Source: Selenomonas sp963528755 (GTDB lineage: Bacteria > Bacillota > Negativicutes > Selenomonadales > Selenomonadaceae). Taken from it: a stretch of 64,000 bases of DNA. The stretch covers positions 248,001 through 312,000 of the forward strand of contig NZ_CAURXA010000002.1 of the NCBI RefSeq assembly GCF_963528755.1, given 5' to 3'. The notes beneath the pieces were generated by a model. The model had not been told where the DNA came from. It did not search any database and saw nothing but the letters and a program-made list of their open reading frames with translations. This document shows positions 40,847 through 50,307 of the stretch, one piece after another. The position numbers and the translations under genes were made by a program. Every line of letters begins with the position of its first letter. The first letter of the stretch is position 1.

Positions 40847-42811
40847 TCACTTTCCCTTATCCCCAATTAAGATTCGCGAAAGCGTCCTCATCGCAGCAAC
40901 CTCATAGAGCGCTGCCTCTCGCTCTGCTGCAAGATCTTCCTGCGGCGATGCAATTCCCGGCAAAATCTCCATGCGGTCGTCATCGATATTGCCTATAGCT
41001 TCACGACTAATCCAACAATCCGAGTTGAACGCATACTTCGTTCCTTCCGTCATGCTGCGTGCAATCGACGTGTACGAAAAGCCCTCAGGTGCGATCAGCT
41101 CGATCAGCGTCGGTACAATCGCCGTATGCCCACCTACAGCATCCTTGGGCAAGATATCCTTCGTCACGCCGTTGCCATACAAAACGAATGGCACGCTTTC
41201 GTGCTCAAAAAGTGTCGGCTGCGCTGTCGGATCCATGCGAATCGAATGATCACCCGTAATCACGAAAATGCTGTCCGGGTACGCCGTCATCGTCCTGCGC
41301 ACGAAATCTGTCACCACCTTATCCATATAGCGGTAGTGCCCCACTTCCAATGCCAGCTGCTTCGGATGCTCTGTGCGTCCCTGCAGCGCACTTTCCAAAT
41401 CCGCCGTATCAATGCCCTCTGCAGCAAGATTGACATCGTAAGGCGGATGATTGGAAATCGTCATGATGAGATGAACCGTCGGTTCTTCCTCCGCCAAATG
41501 ATCGTAAAGCGCCTCGAAGAGATGACCGTCTGTCGTCCCCCAAATATTTTGCTGCGGCGCATTATAATCCGGCGCACCGTAAAATGCATCGAACCCTTGG
41601 GCGAGTGACAGTTTCTTGATGGAATCCCATTCAGGATAGCCCCCATACCAAAACTCCACACGATAGCCTAAGCGATGAAACTGCGGCGCCATCGAAGTGA
41701 GGTACACCTCCTGATAGCTCTTCGGCTGATAATTCAAATCCATGCCGACATCGCTGAGACCCGTGACAAGTCCCGTGATCGCCACCAATGTAAACGTACC
41801 GTTCGGCATAAAGGACTGCGTATAAAAAGCTCGATCCTCAGCAATCAGACTCTTAATGCCATCGGCGCCATGAAGATCCGCATACTCGGGGAGCATCGGC
41901 CATTGCGCATACGTTTCGCCAAGGATGATGAAAATATGCTTTGGCTTCGGCAGTCGCGCCCCCCTCGCCGTGCGCATGAGACTCGCCTCAAGCCCCACTC
42001 CCTTAGCCCTGTCTCCTCTTAAGAAACTACTATATTCCTCAGCACGCGATACATCAATGAGACCAAGACCGCCATTCTTTTGCATATTAAGATAAAAATC
42101 TCGTACGCGATACATCGCCTGAAGATCATCCAGAATACACTCATTAAGAAAAGGGTCTTTTGTGACTGAAGCATTCTCCCAATTGATCGAATGCTCATAA
42201 TTAAAACTTCCCCCGAAGCGAATAAAGATAAAAAATATCGGAATGAATAAAAACAGCCCCACGCCTACCGCCCGCCGATTCAACCATTTCGGCAAAGGTA
42301 TCGTTTCCGTACGCAGCAGACGACGAAGCAGAAAATAGGAAGCCACAGTCAAAACAACGGCTGCCAAAAGGCGCATCGGCAGCGCATACGATTCAACTAA
42401 CATCGAGAAGATTGTCTGCGTATCATCGTGCAGCCCTTGCACGATCTCCCTGCCAAACGTCGCATGAAAAACCTCATAATACGGAAACCGCGCCTGAAAG
42501 AGCACGGCAAGAAGCGCACTCCCCGCCGTTCCGAGCCAAAGCCGCAAACGAGCAAGCCGCAGCTTCGGCAGAACTAGTTCCGGCAAAGAGCAGAAAACAA
42601 AACCAAGAAGCGCGATCGCCCCCGCTGATTTCAGACTGAGACGAAACCCCAGCCAAAGCGCCAGAAACACCTCCCCCATCGAAGTGGTCGGCGCTATCGA
42701 TTCCGACATATATACCATGAAATATACACGATAAAAACATATAATAAGGAGAAGGAATAGAAAAACCTTCAAATCCTTCTGCAGATTCGCAAAAAACCGT
42801 TCAAGCCGCAA
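40847..42811 (-). CDS. LtaS-like sulfatase-family membrane transferase
   Basis: The 654-residue protein has about five N-terminal membrane helices (1-210) and an extracytoplasmic alkaline-phosphatase/sulfatase domain. The domain opens with PKPKHIFIILGETYAQWPML, has a probable nucleophile Thr in FMPNGTFTLVAITGL, and metal ligands in FVITGDHSIRMDP and FEHESVPFVLYG. The family moves phosphoglycerol or phosphoethanolamine onto lipids or glycans. In an outer-membrane organism the acceptor may be LPS or an osmoregulated glycan rather than teichoic acid. The start is a TTG with GAGGAGG upstream. Confidence 0.88.
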   Translation of the reverse strand: MRLERFFANLQKDLKVFLFLLLIICFYRVYFMVYMSESIAPTTSMGEVFLALWLGFRLSLKSAGAIALLGFVFCSLPELVLPKLRLARLRLWLGTAGSALLAVLFQARFPYYEVFHATFGREIVQGLHDDTQTIFSMLVESYALPMRLLAAVVLTVASYFLLRRLLRTETIPLPKWLNRRAVGVGLFLFIPIFFIFIRFGGSFNYEHSINWENASVTKDPFLNECILDDLQAMYRVRDFYLNMQKNGGLGLIDVSRAEEYSSFLRGDRAKGVGLEASLMRTARGARLPKPKHIFIILGETYAQWPMLPEYADLHGADGIKSLIAEDRAFYTQSFMPNGTFTLVAITGLVTGLSDVGMDLNYQPKSYQEVYLTSMAPQFHRLGYRVEFWYGGYPEWDSIKKLSLAQGFDAFYGAPDYNAPQQNIWGTTDGHLFEALYDHLAEEEPTVHLIMTISNHPPYDVNLAAEGIDTADLESALQGRTEHPKQLALEVGHYRYMDKVVTDFVRRTMTAYPDSIFVITGDHSIRMDPTAQPTLFEHESVPFVLYGNGVTKDILPKDAVGGHTAIVPTLIELIAPEGFSYTSIARSMTEGTKYAFNSDCWISREAIGNIDDDRMEILPGIASPQEDLAAEREAALYEVAAMRTLSRILIGDKGK

Positions 42812-43069
42812 TGCCAGGCCTCCTCGTATGGTGAATGCAGTCGAAAACTGTCATCTCAAAGTATATCACAAGAACCCCTGTCAAAAAAGGGACTTCCGAG
42901 GTCTGCTGCAAACAACACTCAAAAAACTGCCCTCGTTCTGATAAACACGTTTCGAAGTCATACCACCACCCCCATGCCCATTGAAATATTCATGATTCTT
43001 AGTTATACTTAACAGAGCAAGTTAACGAAATTCAGCATTAAGCCAACAATCGAAAGGATGTCCATCCAT

Positions 43070-44032
43070 ATGAAATTTCTCATTGTCAGTCCACGTCAAA
43101 CCAGTGGAGGAGCTATTGTTCTTCATATCCTATGCAAACTATTGATGGATCACGGCCATGATGCAAAAATTTTTTATACCGCATTTGACAGAAAATATCC
43201 TATATCCTATGCCACGTTTTTATTCGATCATATTTGCTTCTTACGGCATGATATTCCTCGACGACTCAAAGCACAATTATTTCCCAAGGCGAAGTTCACC
43301 AAAAAACCTCGCTACAACGGCTACGCGTACTTTCCAGTAAAAGGCTGCCAGCAAAAGTATCTTCCAACAATTGATGACGAAACCATTGTAATCTATCCTG
43401 AAATCGTCTATGGAAACCCTTTATGTGCCAAGAAAACCATTTACTGGCTTTTATTTTTCAATCCCTACAAGGGTGACGCTAACGCTTACGCAAAGGATGC
43501 TCTCATTTTTACTTATCATGAACTGTTTAATGACGAGACATTAAACCCTTTTGGACGCAAATTATATCTACAAGCTCTAGACGAAGACATGTGGAAACAG
43601 ACAAATTTCGGAGAGCGTTCCGGCTGCTGCTACATCGTGCACAAAGGACATGACCGCGCAGACTTGCCCAAGCAGTTTGACGGACCCGTCATCGACAAAC
43701 TTTCCAAACATGAGATTGCAGAAATCCTCAATCAGAAAAAATATTGCTATTGTTACGATATGTACACTTCCTACAGTCTCATCGCCGCCATGTGCGGCTG
43801 CATCCCGATCGTCATGCTTGAAGAAGGAAAAACACGCACCGATTGCATTGGAAAAGAAGAAGAAGGCTACGGCATTGCTTGGGGCAATACACCAGAGGCG
43901 ATTGAATACGCCTTAGCTACACGCGAAAAGATGTTTGAGCGAATCCATAAGATGCACAAGGAAAACGATGATGCCGTTGATTCTTTCCTTGTCGAATGCA
44001 AGAGATATTTCTATCCCGAGCAAGATATTTGA
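43070..44032 (+). CDS. Putative surface-polysaccharide glycosyltransferase
   Basis: The 320-residue protein starts MKFLIVSPRQTSGGAIVLHI, a glycosyltransferase-B-like first strand, and in the second half has CYDMYTSYSLIAAMCGCIPIVMLEEG, similar to the sugar-nucleotide-binding part of WsaF-type and other GT-B enzymes. The exact family is not recognised. The ATG at 43070 is preferred over 43058, which overlaps the AAAGGA ribosome site. The gene is visibly AT-richer than the flanks and heads a three-gene plus-strand set. It is divergent from the LtaS-like gene; the 258-base gap holds promoters only. Confidence 0.65.
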   Translation: MKFLIVSPRQTSGGAIVLHILCKLLMDHGHDAKIFYTAFDRKYPISYATFLFDHICFLRHDIPRRLKAQLFPKAKFTKKPRYNGYAYFPVKGCQQKYLPTIDDETIVIYPEIVYGNPLCAKKTIYWLLFFNPYKGDANAYAKDALIFTYHELFNDETLNPFGRKLYLQALDEDMWKQTNFGERSGCCYIVHKGHDRADLPKQFDGPVIDKLSKHEIAEILNQKKYCYCYDMYTSYSLIAAMCGCIPIVMLEEGKTRTDCIGKEEEGYGIAWGNTPEAIEYALATREKMFERIHKMHKENDDAVDSFLVECKRYFYPEQDI

Positions 44033-44054
44033 CAACAGAGGAGGGTTCCCCTTC

Positions 44055-45110
44055 ATGGAAATCAATCTGAACAATGTGCGATTATTGGTTGAAAGTACTC
44101 CTGGCATGGGTGACCTGATTATGCTGACGCCTGCCTTACGTGAACTGAAAAACCAATTTCCCGAATGTGAAATCACCATCATGTCACATCCAGGAAATTT
44201 AAAAATGGTGGATCGTCTACCCTACGTCTCTCGTGTTTGTCCCATTGATAAATCTGTCACAGGAATCCTAAAAACGGCTCGACTACTGCACCAACAAGAT
44301 ATCATCGTCTTCACCACATGGCAATCGCTATACGCTCGTATGCTGAAGTTTCTGAGAGTCTCCTTTTGTGCAGGCGTATGCAAAGAAAAATACCTCAAGC
44401 GGAAATATTTTCATCTCGTCTTACCTCATTTAGACTCTTATGGTACACAGTATCGCCCCCAATCCATTGCCAATCAGTTAGAGCAAGCTTTAGGCATGCA
44501 ATTGTCCATAGACGCACATTACGATGTATCTACTCCAACAGAAGAAGAGTGGCATTCCGTAAAAACGAAGCTTCATCAGTTAGGGCGATCCTTGAACGAG
44601 GAGAAACCATATATTGTATTTGCCCCAGTAGGCAGAACCGCTCAATCAATTCCTCCATCCTTAGTCACGGCAGCAATTGAACATCTTCAAAAAAACTATC
44701 CTTATGAGATTGTCTTATCCCACGATCATCCGTTGTCATATCTACAATCATTAAAGCAACAAGAAGGAACGAACAACATATATGATTTAAGCGGCTGTCT
44801 CTCCTTACGTGAACTCATAGCCTTGTTGGATCGTGCTCAATTAGTCATTGCTACAGATAGCGGTCCCATGCATATAGCATGTGCAAGGAAAACGCCGACC
44901 ATCGCGCTCTTTACGACAGATGTACCTTCACGATGGGCGGGCCCTTTTTGTCATCCCATCAGCATGCACATGACATGCAGTTCAACCTGCAACTCGGAAA
45001 AATCGAAAACCTGTTTAAAGATGGGCTGTTTAAACGGCATCACCGTTGACATGATTCATAATGCAATAGATGAGATTCTTTTTTCGTCCCAAAAAGAGGT
45101 TACGCCATGA
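44055..45110 (+). CDS. Family 9 (heptosyltransferase-like) glycosyltransferase
   Basis: The 351-residue protein has the GT9/ADP-heptose LPS heptosyltransferase plan: VRLLVESTPGMGDLIMLTPA near the start, LPHLDSYGTQYRP in the middle, and the donor-site motif LVIATDSGPMHIACARKTP. It probably adds heptose or a related sugar to LPS. Compared with the two core heptosyltransferases at 50-52 kb it is AT-rich and divergent, suggesting transfer and a different acceptor. The ATG at 44055 follows GAGGAGGG. It overlaps the next gene by 4 bases (ATGA). Confidence 0.85.
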   Translation: MEINLNNVRLLVESTPGMGDLIMLTPALRELKNQFPECEITIMSHPGNLKMVDRLPYVSRVCPIDKSVTGILKTARLLHQQDIIVFTTWQSLYARMLKFLRVSFCAGVCKEKYLKRKYFHLVLPHLDSYGTQYRPQSIANQLEQALGMQLSIDAHYDVSTPTEEEWHSVKTKLHQLGRSLNEEKPYIVFAPVGRTAQSIPPSLVTAAIEHLQKNYPYEIVLSHDHPLSYLQSLKQQEGTNNIYDLSGCLSLRELIALLDRAQLVIATDSGPMHIACARKTPTIALFTTDVPSRWAGPFCHPISMHMTCSSTCNSEKSKTCLKMGCLNGITVDMIHNAIDEILFSSQKEVTP

Positions 45111-46144
45111 GAATCCTACTCCTAGCCCCCCCCCTACTTCCACATCCCCAAGGAGTACAAAAAGCCTTACAAAAACTCGGATACAACGTACTTCTCTTTA
45201 CTTGCAATGAGTTTTATTCGGATTGCAAGTATTTACAAAGGAAGCTTTATAAATTAGGTTATACTTCACTGAAACACCAGTATGAAGAAGCGCAATGCAA
45301 ACGTTTGAGAATTTGCTATGAAGATTTCAATCCAGATTTATTACTCGCTCTCAGCGGACTTTATATCGATAACTTGCTATTAGATTACCTAACCAGTCTA
45401 AAAATTCCAAGATTTTTATGGCTTTGGGATGGAATAGAAAGATTTCCAGGTTTAGAAAGACTCATTCCACATTTTTCTCATATCTTTTGTTTCGAAAAAG
45501 CAGATGTCCTTTATATCCAAGAGAAATATTCACGTCCCACCTCTTATTGCCCCTTAGGATATGATGAAGATGCTTTCTCCTTTATCAAAACAAAAAAAGA
45601 TATAGATATTTGCTTTATCGGCAATCCTAACCCCCAACGAGTATTATTACTTGATAAAGTGGGAGAATATTGTCACCAAGAGAATTTAAAACTCTTTGTT
45701 GCTGGATTGTGGTATGATAAAAAATATTTTTGGAAAAAATTTCAATACTCTCACAAGCATCCCTACTTATTCCCCTACTTAATCAATCATTATATTAACA
45801 ATATAGTAGTTGCCAAAATCTATCGGCACAGTAAAATCTGCTTAAACTTAGGTGAAATAGAACATGTTTGCTTAAATCCACGAACATTCGAGATTCTAGC
45901 AACAGGCTCTTTCCAATTGACAGATCATATCTACAAAAAAGGCATCGATGACGGCATATTGCGAGCAGATTCTATGATCTCTTTTCTCAACGAATATGAT
46001 CTTATAGAAAAAATAAAATATTACTTAAGTCATGAAAAATTACGCCAAGAAATCGCTCAAAAAGGATATAAAGATGCCATTCCCCACACCTCGATCCGTT
46101 CTTTCGTCCAAAGCAGAATCTGTCCTGAGATGGATAATTTTTAA
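45107..46144 (+). CDS. CgeB-like glycosyltransferase
   Basis: The 345-residue protein resembles the CgeB/DUF3880 class of GT-B enzymes. It starts MRILLLAPPLLPHPQGV, has DLLLALSGLYIDN and IPRFLWLWDGIERFPGLERL (donor-fold segments), ICFIGNPNPQRVLLLDK, and the C-terminal block CLNPRTFEILATGSFQLTDH typical of Glyco_trans_1_2 domains. The gene is strongly AT-rich, unlike the window average. Function is inferred as surface-glycan synthesis. Its start overlaps the GT9 stop, so the two are coupled. Confidence 0.8.
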   Translation: MRILLLAPPLLPHPQGVQKALQKLGYNVLLFTCNEFYSDCKYLQRKLYKLGYTSLKHQYEEAQCKRLRICYEDFNPDLLLALSGLYIDNLLLDYLTSLKIPRFLWLWDGIERFPGLERLIPHFSHIFCFEKADVLYIQEKYSRPTSYCPLGYDEDAFSFIKTKKDIDICFIGNPNPQRVLLLDKVGEYCHQENLKLFVAGLWYDKKYFWKKFQYSHKHPYLFPYLINHYINNIVVAKIYRHSKICLNLGEIEHVCLNPRTFEILATGSFQLTDHIYKKGIDDGILRADSMISFLNEYDLIEKIKYYLSHEKLRQEIAQKGYKDAIPHTSIRSFVQSRICPEMDNF

Positions 46145-46222
46145 AGTTGAAGTCATATTAACGAAAATAAGCATTACCAGATTGATCCACTATGATTACG
46201 CAAAGGAAATTTTCCCAGCACC

Positions 46223-47398
46223 TTAATATTTCCTACATTCATCCAGTAAGCTTTCCCATTCATCCCAAATTACGGAGGCTTCATACTGGCGCATTGATTC
46301 CCTTGCTGCCATCCCCATCCTCACCCGCAAATCTTGATTTTCCATAAGTATTTTCATACTGTGTACCATACCATCTACACCATCTTCAGCAAGAAATCCA
46401 GTGATGCCATCTTGAATCAGTTCATTCACAGCGACACAATTCTTATAGCCAACCACCGGCAGTCCCATGCTCATTCCCTCGGCCAAGGTCAAACCGAAAC
46501 CCTCGTATGCACTGGGAAAAACGAATAAATCGCCCTTTTGCAAAACAGAAGCAACATCATGCGTCGTACCCTTCAAAAAAACTCGCTGCTCCAACCCCGC
46601 ACGCTGAATCAACGCTTCCAGATTTTTTTGATACGACTTCTTCGCACCACCGCCCCAGATTTCCACAATCCAATCGGGGAAATCATCGGCAAGCTTGGCA
46701 AAAGCTTCAATCAGCAGATGCGGCCTTTTATGATTCTTCACTAGACGCCCGATGAAAATGATCTTGTATCGTTCTTTTTCACATCCCAAATCTGCTTCTT
46801 CCTCATACTGCGGAACCACGTTGCCGATGGCCACCGTCTTCATGTTTGGAAAACGTTTCTTTATCGCTTCCGCGAAGGACGGCAGCAAGACTTGACATGC
46901 TGCACTCTTGCCCAAAGCTGGGATTTCTTCCTGCGGGTATGTATGGAAGATATCCTCTGGGTCGCCATGCGACATGGTAATTACAGGAATCTTAGTTTCC
47001 AAATCACAAAGAAACACCTTACTGGCAGCTGTTTGCCAAGTAACAATAATATCGGGCATACATCTTTCCAGAACACATTTCGTCGGAACAAGCAGATACT
47101 TTTTAACAAACTCATTGTTCACAGCACGCCCTCTTCGCGTACTAAACGCGCGAACAATCTCTCGCTTAACTTTCAAACACGTCGGAAAAACGACATCCGT
47201 GTCTTCGTAATGCTGCAAGTTGTATAATTCAACGCCATCGTCGACTGGAAAGAATGGCTTACCCACCTTGTCATCGAAAAATACCATTGCCACATCATGA
47301 CCGCGTCGCTTCATTTCATTTGCAAAGCTGCAATGCACCTTCGCTACGCCGCCAGTGTCACCCACCATCTTAGAAAAATTCGCCAACAAGAGCCTCAT
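46223..47398 (-). CDS. Family 4 glycosyltransferase
   Basis: The 391 residues have the GT4 fold: MRLLLANFSKMVGDTGGVAK at the start, ERYKIIFIGRLVKNHKRPHL at the donor domain, and FPSAYEGFGLTLAEGMSMGL with the E-x7-E motif that binds the nucleotide sugar. Sugar and acceptor are unknown. It converges on the cgeB-like gene and closes the AT-rich block. The ATG at 47398 is chosen from the family start and a GAGGCGGG site; the open frame upstream is not supported. Confidence 0.88.
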   Translation of the reverse strand: MRLLLANFSKMVGDTGGVAKVHCSFANEMKRRGHDVAMVFFDDKVGKPFFPVDDGVELYNLQHYEDTDVVFPTCLKVKREIVRAFSTRRGRAVNNEFVKKYLLVPTKCVLERCMPDIIVTWQTAASKVFLCDLETKIPVITMSHGDPEDIFHTYPQEEIPALGKSAACQVLLPSFAEAIKKRFPNMKTVAIGNVVPQYEEEADLGCEKERYKIIFIGRLVKNHKRPHLLIEAFAKLADDFPDWIVEIWGGGAKKSYQKNLEALIQRAGLEQRVFLKGTTHDVASVLQKGDLFVFPSAYEGFGLTLAEGMSMGLPVVGYKNCVAVNELIQDGITGFLAEDGVDGMVHSMKILMENQDLRVRMGMAARESMRQYEASVIWDEWESLLDECRKY

Positions 47399-47743
47399 GA
47401 GATTGCCCGCCTCATTTCTTTCTCCAACATCACAAACCTCTTCCACCGGCTGCCCAAATGATTCTCTAAAACTCCAATGCCCACTCGTTCGAGCATCATA
47501 TCACGTCATCTTTTTCCACAAGTACTTTAATTTCGACTCCTACCTTGACCAATTTCAGCAACTCGAAAATGTTTTCCAGTCTTTCCTTGGAATGACGTAT
47601 CCTACAGTTGCCAAAAAGCGTCTTTGGTAACCTCGTCTTTAATTTCTATGAGATGCATCTCCGACCCTCGATGATGACAAAAGCGGGGCCTTGCCTAAAC
47701 ATCAATATATAGCGTTGGTTGATCAGCGACAAGGGTTCTGGTT
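47399..47743. other. Gap with a possible truncated gene end
   Basis: On the plus strand, about 47502-47630 reads VIFFHKYFNFDSYLDQFQQL and ends ...TYPTVAKKRLW followed by TAA, with codon use like the AT-rich glycosyltransferase genes and no start. It may be the tail of a lost polysaccharide gene. Nothing else is seen; I found no clear terminator for gmhB. Confidence 0.3.
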
Positions 47744-48262
47744 TTACTCCAACCACCCCAGCACCCGCTCCACCACTTCAAGCAAGCTCCCGTCCTCATA
47801 CCGCACGCCCCGCACACCTGCCCTTTTCGCACATTCCATGTCGCTTTCGCTATCGCCAATGAGGACGGCACGCGTCCGGTCTATGTCGTACTTTGCACAG
47901 GCCGCATCGATCATGCCCGTGGCGGGCTTTCGGCAGTTGCAGGCTTTCGTGTACTCGGGAATCTTGCCGTCAATATGGTGCGGGCAATAGAAGAGGGCGT
48001 CCAAGTGTGCGCCCTCTTTTTTCAGTTCTTCATTCATCCAGTCATGTAGGCGGCGGACGTCCTCTTCCGGGTAGTAGCCGCGCGCCACGCCCGATTGGTT
48101 CGTGACGACGACAGTGAGGATGCCGCACTCGTTGAGGCGGCGGATGGCGGCGCGAGCATCGGGCGTCCAGATGAAATCCTCAGGACGATGCAAGTAATGA
48201 ATATCGACATTCAGCGTACCGTCGCGGTCGAAGAATACAGCGGGGGCACCCTTACTCGGCAT
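47744..48262 (-). CDS. gmhB: D-glycero-beta-D-manno-heptose 1,7-bisphosphate 7-phosphatase
   Basis: GmhB removes the 7-phosphate in ADP-heptose synthesis. The 172-residue HAD protein shows motif I FFDRDGTLNVDIHYL, motif II VVTNQSGVARGYY, the zinc-binding loop CPHHIDGKIPEYTKACNCRKP, and motif IV VLIGDSESDMECAKRAG. The ATG at 48262 overlaps the hldD stop by 11 bases. It is the last gene of the LPS-core operon. Length and motifs are normal. Confidence 0.96.
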   Translation of the reverse strand: MPSKGAPAVFFDRDGTLNVDIHYLHRPEDFIWTPDARAAIRRLNECGILTVVVTNQSGVARGYYPEEDVRRLHDWMNEELKKEGAHLDALFYCPHHIDGKIPEYTKACNCRKPATGMIDAACAKYDIDRTRAVLIGDSESDMECAKRAGVRGVRYEDGSLLEVVERVLGWLE

Positions 48263-49223
48263 AGCAGAAGTAGCCTCCGTCCTCAAGGAAGTCGACGTAT
48301 TCCTTGACAGCAGTGCGGAAGGCGTGGAAGCCTCCGTCGTAGCCAGCCTTTAGGAGCTTCTTCGGATCGGCTTCAGTGAAGCTCTGATACTTGCCTTTGA
48401 GCACTTCGGGGAAATCGCGGTAGCCGATATATCCCTTGCCCAAGGCAGCGATGACGGCATCGGCGGCTTCGTTGTAGGTATGTGCCTTGCCCGTGCCGCA
48501 GTTGTAGATACCAGACGGCCCCTTGTTTTCCCAGAACCAGAAGTTGACCTTGACGACATCCTTAACGTAAATAAAGTCACGTCGCTGCTCGCCATCGTCG
48601 AAGCCGTCCGTGCCGCGAAACAGTCGCGCTTCGCCCGTTTCCTTGAGCTGGCGGTAGAGTTGGTAGAAGATTGATGCCATCTTACCCTTGTGCTGCTCCT
48701 GCGGGCCGAAGACGTTGAAGTAGCGCAGACCGACGATTTGACTGCGGCTCTCGCGCATGACCTGTCGCACATAACGGTCGAAAGCGAGCTTGCTGTAGGC
48801 GTAGGGATTCAGAGCGTCTTCCGCCGCGTCATTCTCAGTGAAGCCGTGACGGCCTGCGCCGTACGTCGAGGCAGACGAGGCGTAGAGGAACGGCACGCGG
48901 TGCAGCAGGCAGAAGTGCAGCAGCGTCTTCGAGTATTCGTAGTTGACCTTCATCATGTAGTTGACGTCGTACTCCATCGTATCGGAGCAGGCGCCTTCGT
49001 GAAATACGGCATCGATGTCACTGCCGCCGAATTCGTCATCTTCGATGCTCTCTAAAAAGTCGTCCTTGTGACGGTAGTCGATGAAGTGAAGTCCGCGCAG
49101 GTTCTTGTAGTTCTCCCCATCTTTGAGGTCATCGACGATGAGGATGTCGTTCCTTCCCTTGCGATTGAGTTCCTTGACGATATTGCTGCCGATGAACCCG
49201 GCACCGCCTGTGACGATGATCAT
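48252..49223 (-). CDS. hldD: ADP-L-glycero-D-manno-heptose 6-epimerase
   Basis: HldD converts ADP-D-glycero- to ADP-L-glycero-D-manno-heptose, the LPS inner-core precursor. The 323-residue extended SDR starts MIIVTGGAGFIGSNIVKELN (NADP site). It has ACSDTMEYDVNYMMKVNYEYS, LYASSASTYG and the catalytic YxxxK in NPYAYSKLAFDRYVRQ, plus LRYFNVFGPQEQHKGKMASI. The ATG follows GAGAGGGGA. It lies between hldA and gmhB in the operon. Confidence 0.97.
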   Translation of the reverse strand: MIIVTGGAGFIGSNIVKELNRKGRNDILIVDDLKDGENYKNLRGLHFIDYRHKDDFLESIEDDEFGGSDIDAVFHEGACSDTMEYDVNYMMKVNYEYSKTLLHFCLLHRVPFLYASSASTYGAGRHGFTENDAAEDALNPYAYSKLAFDRYVRQVMRESRSQIVGLRYFNVFGPQEQHKGKMASIFYQLYRQLKETGEARLFRGTDGFDDGEQRRDFIYVKDVVKVNFWFWENKGPSGIYNCGTGKAHTYNEAADAVIAALGKGYIGYRDFPEVLKGKYQSFTEADPKKLLKAGYDGGFHAFRTAVKEYVDFLEDGGYFCYAE

Positions 49224-49277
49224 GAAGATCCCCTCTCTCTTTTCATGTAAGGCGCGTACAGAATGCGCCTGCCAAAC

Positions 49278-50276
49278 TCATGCTTCTTCGCGCGGCAGTT
49301 CCCTCAGCTCTTCCTTCAGTTCCTCACGACTCACGGCGTAGGTGCCAAGCTTTCTTACGACGACGCTTGCCGCGAGGTTGGCAAGGAAGGCAGCGTCCCT
49401 GCCCTTAAGTCCGCCCGCAAGGCCTGCGGCAAGGACGGCGATGACCGTATCGCCCGCGCCCGATACATCGAAGACTTCCTGCGCCCGCGTCGGAATATGA
49501 ACCTCTTCACCCTCGCGCACGAGCGTCACGCCGTTTTCTGAACGCGTCGCGAGTACATTCTTGATTCGATACTTGCGCATGATGTAATGGGCGGCCTTGA
49601 GCACCTCGGCATCCGTATTCTTGATGGGGTCGATAAGGATCTCGTTGATTTCCTTGACGTTCGGTGTGATGTAGTCGGCGCCGCGGTACTTCGTCCAGTT
49701 CGCGCCCTTGGGGTCGATGATGACAGGCACGCCGTGCGCGTGCGCCGCTTCGATGATCGCCGTCGTCGTGACCTCGCTGCACGTTCCCTTCGCATAGTCG
49801 GAAACGACGATGGCGTCGATACTCTCAGCGAGCTTGCAGCGCACGAAGGCGAGGAATTTGTCGATGTAGATCTTTTCGAGCGGCTCCGTGCTCTCGAAAT
49901 CGAGCCGCATCATTTGCTGATGGCCGCCGATGATGCGCATCTTCGTCGTCGTCGGGCGGTTTGTCGGTACGAGTCCCGCATGGTCGATGCCGTTTTCTAC
50001 AAGCTTTTCCTTCAAGGAGCGGCAATGGTAGTCCTCGCCGACAAAGCCCGCGAGAAGCGTGTCGCAGCCGAGGAGCGCGAGGTTGTGCGCAACGTTTGCC
50101 GCGCCGCCGAGCGTCTCCTTCTGGCGCGTGATGTGGTTGATCGGCACGGGCGCTTCGGGCGAGATGCGTGTGACTTCGCCGTAGTAATATTTGTCGAGCA
50201 TAACGTCGCCTGTGACGAGAATCTTGCAGCGAGAAAGGCGCTCCTCGACGAGGGTAAGCATTTTTTCGATGTCCAT
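49278..50276 (-). CDS. hldA: D-glycero-beta-D-manno-heptose-7-phosphate kinase
   Basis: HldA (RfaE domain I) phosphorylates heptose 7-phosphate at C1. The 332-residue PfkB-type kinase shows ILVTGDVMLDKYYYGEVTRI, SPEAPVPINHITRQKETLGG, GGAANVAHNLALLG and the anion-hole DVSGAGDTVIAVLAAGLAGG. It lacks the nucleotidyltransferase half of HldE, which is encoded separately as hldC in this operon. A second kinase-like paralogue lies at 53-54 kb. This copy is closer to classical RfaE1. Confidence 0.93.
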   Translation of the reverse strand: MDIEKMLTLVEERLSRCKILVTGDVMLDKYYYGEVTRISPEAPVPINHITRQKETLGGAANVAHNLALLGCDTLLAGFVGEDYHCRSLKEKLVENGIDHAGLVPTNRPTTTKMRIIGGHQQMMRLDFESTEPLEKIYIDKFLAFVRCKLAESIDAIVVSDYAKGTCSEVTTTAIIEAAHAHGVPVIIDPKGANWTKYRGADYITPNVKEINEILIDPIKNTDAEVLKAAHYIMRKYRIKNVLATRSENGVTLVREGEEVHIPTRAQEVFDVSGAGDTVIAVLAAGLAGGLKGRDAAFLANLAASVVVRKLGTYAVSREELKEELRELPREEA

Positions 50277-50307
50277 AGAAAGCTCCCTTCCAACGAGATG
50301 ATTTCTC

